The translations under genes and the position numbers were made by a program. 64,000 nt of DNA from Peteryoungia ipomoeae. GTDB taxonomy: Bacteria > Pseudomonadota > Alphaproteobacteria > Rhizobiales > Rhizobiaceae. Of the stretch, positions 54,650 to 61,770 are shown piece by piece. The notes below the pieces were generated by a model. That model did not search any database, was not told the origin of the DNA, and worked only from the letters and a program-made list of their open reading frames with translations. The DNA lies in contig NZ_STGV01000001.1 of assembly GCF_004912165.1 (NCBI RefSeq), positions 1,240,001-1,304,000 of the forward strand. Direction: 5' to 3'. The first letter of the stretch is position 1. Each line of letters begins with the position of its first letter.

Positions 54650-54806
54650 TCTGAAGACATCACCCGAAAGTCGATCCCGCATTGCCGCCCTGTTCCATCA
54701 GGGATGCGAGCAAGGAATAGTTTTTCGTCCCGCCACCTTGCCTCCGATCAGCCGCTATGGCATCAGGCGCCCTCTTTCCCAGGCCCGGTTTCGTCCGGGC
54801 CTTTTT
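54650..54806 (+). ncRNA. Candidate small RNA ending at an orphan terminator
   Basis: AGGCCCGG (54781-54788) pairs with CCGGGCCT (54795-54802), loop TTTCGT, then TTTT (54803-54806): a good intrinsic terminator on the plus strand. No protein gene of that strand ends between the SDR stop (54171) and this point, so it must serve an unannotated transcript or attenuate the Hsp70 gene downstream. The 5' end is a guess. Confidence 0.4.
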
Positions 54807-54841
54807 GCGGCACCCTCCCAATCGTCACAGGACAGAAAGCG

Positions 54842-56140
54842 ATGGCCATGGCACAGGCGCTCGGCTTGGATTTCGGCACCACCAACACCGTGATGGCAGT
54901 GGCCGATGCTGGTGATCACACCCGCTCCGTCTCCTTCACCTCGTCTGCAGGTGAAACCGACAGCATGCGCACGGCGCTCTCCTTCATGAAGGATCCGCAA
55001 CTGGGCGCCGGCGCGCTAAAGGTGGAAGCCGGCCAGGCTGCCATTCGCACCTTCATCGACAATCCGGGAGAATGTCGCTTCCTGCAGTCGATCAAGACCT
55101 TTGCCGCCTCCCCTCTGTTCCAGGGTACCCTGGTTCATGCCCGGCGCTTCCAGTTCGAAGACCTGATGGAAGTGTTCCTCAAGCGTCTGGAAGCCTATGC
55201 CGGCAGCGGCTGGCCGGTGGATACCAAACGGCTTGTCGTCGGCCGCCCCGTGCATTTTGCCGGGGCAAGCCCCGATCCGGCCCTTGCCACCACCCGCTAT
55301 CAGGAAGCTTTGACGCGCCTCGGATTTCCGGAAATCCACTATGTCTACGAACCCGTGGCCGCCGCCTTCTATTTCGCCCGGACACTGAAACAGGACGCGA
55401 CCGTTCTCGTTGCCGACTTTGGCGGCGGTACAACAGACTTTTCGCTGATCCGGTTTGAAAGCAATGCCGGGCGCCTGAGTGCAACCCCGATCGGCCATTC
55501 CGGTGTCGGTATCGCCGGCGACCAGTTCGATGCCCGCATCATCGACCATCTCGTCGCTCCCGAGATCGGCAAGGGCACGCAGTTCAAAAGCTTCGGCAAG
55601 CTGCTCGACGTGCCGAGCAACTATTTCCTCGCCTTCTCGCGCTGGAACCAGCTATCTATCTTCAAAACAATGAAGGAATTTGCTGATCTGAAGTCCCTTG
55701 TCCGCCAGGCCGAGGAGCCGGAAAAGCTCGAAATCTTCATCGACCTGATTGATCATGACGAGGGCTATCCGCTCTACCAGGCGGTCTCTGCGGCGAAAAT
55801 GGCGCTGTCCTCGCAAGAGGAAGCCGAATTCCGTTTCGCACCCCTCGGCAAGGCTGGACATAAGCAGGTCAAGCGAACGGACTTCGAAAGCTGGATCGCG
55901 GACGACATTGTCCGCATGGAAGAAGCGCTCGACCAGGTTCTTGAACAGAGCAACACGAACGCCGCCGCAATCGACAAGGTGTTCCTGACCGGAGGCACCT
56001 CCTTCGTTCCGGCCGTCCGCGATATCTTCAACCGTCGTTTTGACGCCGACCGGATCGAAACAGGCGGCGAAATGGTCTCGATTGCCCATGGTCTGGCGCT
56101 GATCGGCGATCGCGACGACATCGGCCAATGGACCGCGTGA
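54842..56140 (+). CDS. Hsp70-family protein (YegD-like)
   Basis: About 432 residues with the actin/Hsp70 ATPase fold: LGLDFGTTNTVMAVAD (phosphate 1), VVGRPVHFAG, YEPVAAAFYFAR, VADFGGGTTDFSLI (phosphate 2) and VFLTGGTSFVPAVRDIFN (adenosine). It has no DnaK-type substrate-binding and C-terminal lid domains, as in E. coli YegD. Two in-frame ATGs (54842, 54848) are near AGGA; the distant start at 54704 would read through a terminator. Chaperone role unproven. Confidence 0.9.
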   Translation: MAMAQALGLDFGTTNTVMAVADAGDHTRSVSFTSSAGETDSMRTALSFMKDPQLGAGALKVEAGQAAIRTFIDNPGECRFLQSIKTFAASPLFQGTLVHARRFQFEDLMEVFLKRLEAYAGSGWPVDTKRLVVGRPVHFAGASPDPALATTRYQEALTRLGFPEIHYVYEPVAAAFYFARTLKQDATVLVADFGGGTTDFSLIRFESNAGRLSATPIGHSGVGIAGDQFDARIIDHLVAPEIGKGTQFKSFGKLLDVPSNYFLAFSRWNQLSIFKTMKEFADLKSLVRQAEEPEKLEIFIDLIDHDEGYPLYQAVSAAKMALSSQEEAEFRFAPLGKAGHKQVKRTDFESWIADDIVRMEEALDQVLEQSNTNAAAIDKVFLTGGTSFVPAVRDIFNRRFDADRIETGGEMVSIAHGLALIGDRDDIGQWTA

Positions 56141-56201
56141 AAGCGAGAGACCGCTTGCTTTTGATTTGCCTTGCCACGGCGATTGGCACTAGAACGGACG
56201 C

Positions 56202-57089
56202 ATGATCCAAGCCCGCGACATGACGCCCGCAGAACTCGCCGCCCTTCTGGCATTCCATGCCGATGCGGGCGTCGAGTGGCTGGTTGAAGACGAGCCGGTG
56301 GATCGCATTGCAGCCTTTGCAGGCGAACGGGCGGCGCGGCACGTGCAGAGGGCGCAACCGCAACCCGCACCGATGCAAGCCGCAGCAGCGCGCGGCATTC
56401 CGGCACCGCCGCAAGACCAGAAACCCGCGCGATCGCAGGCCGCCCTCGGCTCCACCCTGCCCGCCATTCCGGACGAAAACGCCGTTGCCGAGGCGCGTTT
56501 TGCCGCAGAAAGTGCCCGATCACTGGCCGAACTGAAAACGGCCATCGAGGGATTTGCCAGCTGCAATCTCAAGGCCTCCGCCCGTTCGACAGTGTCCGTC
56601 ACGGGCTCCGGCCAATCCGGCATCATGGTCATCGGGCCAATGCCGAGCGCTGACGACGACCGGGAAGGTACAGCCTTTTCCGGGCGCGCCGGGCTTCTGC
56701 TGGACCGGATGCTGGCGGCAATCGGCCAACCGCGGGAGGCGGTTTACGTAACGACCATCATTCCCTGGCGCCCGCCGGGAGATCGCATGCCTTCGCAACC
56801 CGAAATCGCCATCTGCCGCCCCTTCATCGAGCGGCAGATCGCGCTCTGCGAACCGCGACAGGTTCTGGTTCTCGGCAATTTTGCCGCCCGTTTCTTCTTC
56901 GGAGAAACCGGCACGATCCATGCTTTGCGCGGAAAATGGCGCGAGATTGGCGGCTCCGGCCATATCGTTCCGGCGCTTGCCACCCTGCATCCGCAGGAGC
57001 TTCTGTCTGCTCCCGGCAGCAAGGCTCTGGCCTGGCTCGACCTTCTGGCTTTTTCCGAGCGCCTTCAGCAGGCACCTGCCCAGGTTTAA
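56202..57089 (+). CDS. Uracil-DNA glycosylase family protein (type 4-like)
   Basis: A 295-residue protein. After an N-terminal linker (Ala/Pro-rich, about 40-95) comes a UDG fold: IMVIGPMPSADDDREGTAF (in place of GEAPGxxED), TTIIPWRPPGDRMP, VLVLGNFAARFF and the TLHPQELLSAP motif. Type 4 enzymes carry a [4Fe-4S] cluster with four Cys; here only C121, C205 and C216 are seen in the domain, and the first CxxC is F118-A-S-C121. The cluster is probably incomplete or differently ligated. GEAPG to GPMPS is also unusual at the active site. Confidence 0.82.
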   Translation: MIQARDMTPAELAALLAFHADAGVEWLVEDEPVDRIAAFAGERAARHVQRAQPQPAPMQAAAARGIPAPPQDQKPARSQAALGSTLPAIPDENAVAEARFAAESARSLAELKTAIEGFASCNLKASARSTVSVTGSGQSGIMVIGPMPSADDDREGTAFSGRAGLLLDRMLAAIGQPREAVYVTTIIPWRPPGDRMPSQPEIAICRPFIERQIALCEPRQVLVLGNFAARFFFGETGTIHALRGKWREIGGSGHIVPALATLHPQELLSAPGSKALAWLDLLAFSERLQQAPAQV

Positions 57090-57687
57090 GGCATTTCAAC
57101 GGAGATATGACAAACGCCATGCGAATTGCGCATGGCAGCATCGCATTTGTTCGCCTTGCCGAAAAAATGCTGCACTGCGATATTCGGCACCTGTGAGGGA
57201 GGATCGACTCACAAGGAATAACCCCGTGACCCTGCGCACTCGCCCAATCCACTGCAAATTCGAGACGCTCCGTCTGGCCGGCGACATTGGGCGCGTCAAT
57301 GCGCCATACCATCGCGGTGGTCTTGCAGCCACAGAGCAGTTGACGGCCCGCTGCACCTCCCATGTCGGCCGCATCGCACGCCCGCTCACAAGCGTTGTCG
57401 AGCACAGCCTCTAACCTGGCTTGAACCGACGCTCGAAGCGTCGCCGAACTTTTGTTGCCACGGGTCACCGAAAAGCCCCAGCAAACAGCTCTGCGTTCCC
57501 CTGCGCGACCCTGCGCAAACGCCTCGGCGCCGATGTAACTCCGGACAGTTCTCCAAACCTCCGCATGCCGAACGGGCGGCTCTGCGCGAAGCGCATATCT
57601 GCCTCTCCCATTTGTGCATTGCATCAATCGTTCAATCGTGAACAGATTAAGGGCTGCAAGACCACCACTCTCGTCAAGGAGAACGTC
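57090..57687. other. 600-bp gap without a supported gene
   Basis: A GTG-initiated frame (57226-57414, VTLRTRPIHCKFETLRL, with AAGGA 8 nt upstream) is possible but has no family. A perfect palindrome CGACGCTCGAAGCGTCG (57427-57443) follows it, with CCGAACTTTTG after; it could end such a transcript. I do not call a gene here. Confidence 0.35.
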
Positions 57688-57846
57688 ATGTCCCTTCGCC
57701 TCAGCTCTGTCCGCAGTCTTCGCCAGGTCATGAATGACATCGAGCAGGCCATCAGTGTTTCCGCCGCCCTGTCGGATGCGGCGCGTCGCCGTCGGGCCGC
57801 TCTCGAACGCGGCGAAACAGCTCGCGCTTGCGCCTTCGATATCTGA
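57688..57846 (+). CDS. Small basic protein (52 aa), unknown
   Basis: A 52-residue protein (MSLRLSSVRSLRQVMNDIEQ, then AARRRRAALERGETARAC) with a perfect AAGGAG 6 nt before the ATG. It is rich in Arg and Ala and probably helical. No known family. It is convergent with the gene at 57879-58775, 32 bp apart. Confidence 0.55.
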   Translation: MSLRLSSVRSLRQVMNDIEQAISVSAALSDAARRRRAALERGETARACAFDI

Positions 57847-57878
57847 CCCTCTCAGTCAGCCCGACGACAAAGTCTTGC

Positions 57879-58775
57879 TCACGCCTCGCGAAGCGTGTTG
57901 CGCTGCGGCTCGCGCAGACTAAGGCGCACAGGGCCGCAGATTGCCTCGAAGGCAAAATCAACGACTGCAAACTTGATGGCCTGCCAATGGCAGTATTCCT
58001 CAAGGAACGCCCGCTTCAACACAAAGCCGGACTTTGCATCGTCCACATAGGCTAGGCAACCGAGATCCACCGCCTTGCGCAGCAGACGCTGCAAATGCGT
58101 GCGCGAGATCATGAACTGCTCGGACAGACTGCGCGCATCCACCCGACCGATCGGGTAGCCGTCCAACTCCGAATTCAGATCCGTCGCGCGCCGGACCATC
58201 TCATCCATCACCAGACCGCCGGCCTCCGTCCAGAGGAAATGCGCGACACGGTTCGGCGGCTCGCGCCAGGCGGGGCAATGGCACGTTCGATGAGCGATCT
58301 GTGGCTGGATCAGGCGAAACAGCTCGGGCTTGGCGAGAAGCTGCGACACACGCCCGCCCCCATCCAGGCTGTCGAGAAGCCTGAGGTTCGTCACCAGCCA
58401 CTGGAACATGGCCGCAAGACTGATATCGGTTGCCTCGTAGCGTTTGGGCCGACGGTAGGGATCACCGGCAATTCGGACAAACTTGTAGCTCAGCAGCTGG
58501 TCGAGAAAATTCAGCACGGTGTTGCGGCTTGCAGCGGACGTGGTCGTGACGATCTCGCGCAGGTTTGTCGTCGTCAGCCCACTGCTCGGCTGGCTTGGAT
58601 CATACTCCAGATCGAGTGCAAGCGCCGCCTGGCTCAAGAGCCAGCGCTGATGCGATGCCATCATCCGCGACAGCCTGGGCGCACCATCGAACTGCTGACG
58701 CAGACTGCTTGAGTAATCGCGCAGGGCCCCAAGAAAATGCGGATGTTCGGCAATCTCATCGACCGAGAACGGCAT
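57879..58775 (-). CDS. Winged-helix-like protein, unknown regulator
   Basis: A 298-residue soluble protein. Two segments resemble winged helices: TTNLREIVTTTSAASRNTVLNFLDQL (about 68-95) followed by YKFVRI, and DARSLSEQFMISRTHLQRLLRK (about 215-240) followed by GCLAYV. No sensor domain is recognised. A GAGGAGGCAAC ribosome-binding site precedes ATG 58775. It is divergent from the MFS gene and may control it. Function not known. Confidence 0.7.
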   Translation of the reverse strand: MPFSVDEIAEHPHFLGALRDYSSSLRQQFDGAPRLSRMMASHQRWLLSQAALALDLEYDPSQPSSGLTTTNLREIVTTTSAASRNTVLNFLDQLLSYKFVRIAGDPYRRPKRYEATDISLAAMFQWLVTNLRLLDSLDGGGRVSQLLAKPELFRLIQPQIAHRTCHCPAWREPPNRVAHFLWTEAGGLVMDEMVRRATDLNSELDGYPIGRVDARSLSEQFMISRTHLQRLLRKAVDLGCLAYVDDAKSGFVLKRAFLEEYCHWQAIKFAVVDFAFEAICGPVRLSLREPQRNTLREA

Positions 58776-58952
58776 GTTGCCTCCTCAAGGACAGAGTGAC
58801 GGCCAAAATGAACGGATCAGTCCCCTGACGGTCCTGTGGTTCGCCAGCTTTCCATCGGTCCTTTGCACTTTGCCGAAACAGCATGAAAACCTTTCGTCAG
58901 CGACCGCCAACGTGCAGCCGCCGTCCTGTGACACTTAACAACCTAAACGAAA

Positions 58953-58980
58953 TTGCCTCACCATTTCAATTCATTATTAT
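58953..58980 (+). promoter_or_regulatory. Possible promoter and metal-box-like sequence upstream of the MFS gene
   Basis: TTGCCT (58953-58958), 16-nt spacer, TATTAT (58975-58980) suits the rightward gene. The following stretch TATTATTATCAATGATTGTC has the AT-rich, ATCAnTGAT look of Fur-like boxes, but the dyad is only 4 bp. The remainder of the 321-bp divergent gap is featureless. Confidence 0.35.
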
Positions 58981-59096
58981 TATCAATGATTGTCATCGCC
59001 ACCGAAGGCGTGATTTCACCCCGGCGGGTCGCAACTTCATCTTGAAGGATTGTTATTTCCGGTCAAGATCGCAAAATCTTGCAAGGAACCCGCCGC

Positions 59097-60341
59097 ATGC
59101 TGTCAAGCCTCGCCTCTATCGCCACGCTGATGCTCTCGACCCTGATGATGATGGCGGGCTTCGGGCTGATGAGCTACATGCTGCCCATCCGCTCCCTGGC
59201 CGAGGGCTGGTCGACACTGATCATTTCGGTGATCGCGACCGGCTACACGTTCGGCTTCACGTTGTCCTGCATCGTCACGCCGATCTTTGTCCGGCGGGTG
59301 GGACATGTCCGGGTTTTCGGCGCACTTGTCACGCTCCTGACCATCTCCATCCTGCTCTGCGCTCTCGTCGTCGAGTGGTGGGCCTGGATGATTTTCCGCG
59401 GCCTCTCCGGTTTTGCAATCGCAGGCGCCTATCTCTTGATCGAAAGCTGGCTCAACGAGCGCGTCAACAACGACAACCGCGGCGCCCTGTTTTCCGTCTA
59501 TATGGTGACCTGCCTGGTCGGCTCGATCGGCGGCCAGTATCTCGTCCCGCTTGGTGATGTGAATGGCCCGCAGCTCTTCATGATCTGCGCCCTGATCTTT
59601 TCAGCCGCCCTGTTTCCCGTAGCGCTGTCGACCGCGCAATCGCCCTCGCCCATCGCGGAAGCGAGCTTTGACCTCAAGCGCCTGCTCAATCGGTCGCCGA
59701 TTGCCTTTTTCGGCTCGCTTCTATCCGGTGCGCTGTCGGGAACCTGGGGCAGTCTGGGCGGCGTCTACTCGCAGAATATCGGCCTCAACACGGCGCAGGG
59801 CGCAACCCTTCTTGCCGCCTTCCTGGCTGGTGGAGCTTTGGCCCAGGTGCCGATCGGGCGGCTCTCCGACCGCATCGATCGACGCAAGGTCATGATTGGC
59901 GCGGGCCTGTTCGGCGTCGGCGCATGCCTTCTCATGATGGCCTTCGGCAGCGAACAGCCTCTCGCCGTCTACCTCTCCGGCTTCCTTGTCGGCGCCGTTC
60001 TCTATCCGGTCTACTCGCTCAATGTCGCGCATGCCAACGATCTCGCCGAGCCGCATGAATATGTGACGCTGTCGAGCGCCATCATGATCCTCTACGGCCT
60101 CGGGACCGTCACCGGTCCGATCATGGCGGGTTCGCTGATGCAGGCCTTTGGCCCCAATGCGCTGATCTGGTTCCTCGGTGTCGCCTTCGCGCTCTATGCC
60201 GGTTACGCCGCCTGGCGCATGACCCGCCGCCCGGCCGATGTCACCGCAGATGACAAGACCGATTTCCAGGCGCTTATGCCCAGCATGCAGGGCACCGACG
60301 CGCCCTCGCCGCTGCATGACCCCGCAGCAGAAACGAGCTAG
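59097..60341 (+). CDS. MFS transporter (YcaD-like)
   Basis: A 414-residue transporter with about twelve helices. The loop between helices 2-3 is VTPIFVRRVGHVRVFG and the second-half equivalent is GRLSDRIDRRKVMIG; RGLSGFAIAGAYLLIESWLNE matches the YcaD/UPF0226-type group. ATG 59097 has AAGGAA 9 nt upstream; a TTG at 59079 is rejected. The C-terminal ~30 residues are polar. Its stop overlaps the stop of the convergent EamA gene by 3 bp. Confidence 0.88.
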   Translation: MLSSLASIATLMLSTLMMMAGFGLMSYMLPIRSLAEGWSTLIISVIATGYTFGFTLSCIVTPIFVRRVGHVRVFGALVTLLTISILLCALVVEWWAWMIFRGLSGFAIAGAYLLIESWLNERVNNDNRGALFSVYMVTCLVGSIGGQYLVPLGDVNGPQLFMICALIFSAALFPVALSTAQSPSPIAEASFDLKRLLNRSPIAFFGSLLSGALSGTWGSLGGVYSQNIGLNTAQGATLLAAFLAGGALAQVPIGRLSDRIDRRKVMIGAGLFGVGACLLMMAFGSEQPLAVYLSGFLVGAVLYPVYSLNVAHANDLAEPHEYVTLSSAIMILYGLGTVTGPIMAGSLMQAFGPNALIWFLGVAFALYAGYAAWRMTRRPADVTADDKTDFQALMPSMQGTDAPSPLHDPAAETS

Positions 60342-61276
60342 TTTGCAGGCGTCGAGGCCTTTCGTGCCCGTCGCCGCTCCAGGCCGAGTTGGTGCTCGCG
60401 AAAGATGATGAAAATCCCCGCCCCGACAACAATCAGCGCGCCGATGACCGTGGTGCCGGTCGGGATTTCCGAAAAAAGCACATAGGCGACAGCCGATCCC
60501 AGAATGATCGAGCAATATTCAAAGGGTGCAATCGTCGAGACATCGGCATAGCGATAGCTTTCCGTCAGCAGGATCTGCCCGATGCCGCCGAAGATGCCGG
60601 CCAGGATCAAGAGAAGCGTGGCCTCCGCCGTGAGACTTGCCCAGCCGAAGATCCAGGTGATTGCGGAGAGAAGCGCTGCCATGACGGAAAAAAAGAGGAC
60701 GATGGTCGAGGTGTTTTCCACTTCGACCAGTTGGCGAACCTGAAGCATGGCAGCCGCACCGAGCGCTGCCGAACACAGAACGGCGATGGCGCCAATCGCC
60801 GCCTGCCCTCCCAGGCCCGCCTCACTGAAAAGCGACAGCTTGGGCAACGATATGATCAGCACGCCCACAAGACCGATGGCGACGGCCGACCAGCGATAGA
60901 GCCGCACCGTCTCCTTGAGGAAAACCGCAGCAAAGACGACGGCCAGCAGTGGCATGGCATAACCGATGGCAATCGCGTCCGGCAGCGGCAGCAAGACGAG
61001 GCCATAAAAACCGAAGCCCATGGCGAAGACGCCAATCAATCCACGTTTGACATGGCCGAAGGGATGATCGGTCCGCATCGCCCGACGCAATTCACCCCGC
61101 CATGCGAGGTAGGCCACAACCGGCAAAACGGCAAAGGCCGACCGCATGAACGTGATCTGTCCGGGCGGAATTCCGGCACCCGCAAGCTTGATGCAGGTCG
61201 CCATGGCAACAAACACACCAACCGAACAAACCTTGAGTAGGATCCCGCGTAAGGGGCTTGGGTCGGCGTATGCCAT
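60338..61276 (-). CDS. EamA-family (DMT) transporter 2
   Basis: A 312-residue protein with ten helices in two EamA halves (MRSAFAVLPVVAYLAW; AIAIGYAMPLLAVVFAAVFL; TESYRYADVSTIAPFEYCSI; SEIPTGTTVIGALIVVGAGI), close to the RhaT/S-adenosylmethionine-like DMT exporters. ATG 61276 was chosen; the 61339 start adds a polar tail. Substrate unknown. Confidence 0.88.
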   Translation of the reverse strand: MAYADPSPLRGILLKVCSVGVFVAMATCIKLAGAGIPPGQITFMRSAFAVLPVVAYLAWRGELRRAMRTDHPFGHVKRGLIGVFAMGFGFYGLVLLPLPDAIAIGYAMPLLAVVFAAVFLKETVRLYRWSAVAIGLVGVLIISLPKLSLFSEAGLGGQAAIGAIAVLCSAALGAAAMLQVRQLVEVENTSTIVLFFSVMAALLSAITWIFGWASLTAEATLLLILAGIFGGIGQILLTESYRYADVSTIAPFEYCSIILGSAVAYVLFSEIPTGTTVIGALIVVGAGIFIIFREHQLGLERRRARKASTPAN

Positions 61277-61770
61277 CGTAGCTGTGCTGCCTGTCTGTCT
61301 ATCGGTCTCACAACCGGGTCTTCTGCGCCCCAGACTCACCCTCCGGGTCGCTCATGCGGCGCGAACCCTTGCAGCTTCCCGGTGATCAGACAAGGCAGCA
61401 ATCGACCTTCCCTCGATCTTTCGGGCATAGGCAGTCCGGCCGGACTCCTGACGCGAACCGGCGTTTCTCCGGCCTCGACGATCCATCGTGCATGCATTCA
61501 AAATAATCCCGAACTGCCCTCTTCAGTCACCGAAATTTGAAAGGGCCGGGCAAGATCAGCGGTGAACTATTCTTGGGCAATGTTCCATTATGACGCCATA
61601 ACGCGCGCTTTTCTGCCTTTGCGGCAGATAAGCAGACCCATAAATTCGCTAGAGTTTTAACAATCGTTCAGAATTTGCTGTAATGATCGACTGGATTTGG
61701 CTCAGACATGCGATGCTGACAACAGGACGCTGGCAACCGGGCCCACATTGAGAAGCGACCAGGACATACT
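61277..61770. other. 494-bp divergent intergenic region
   Basis: No supported gene. It must hold promoters for the leftward EamA gene and rightward pepN. The AT-richest part is 61560-61700; I could not place a convincing -35/-10 pair. Confidence 0.4.
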
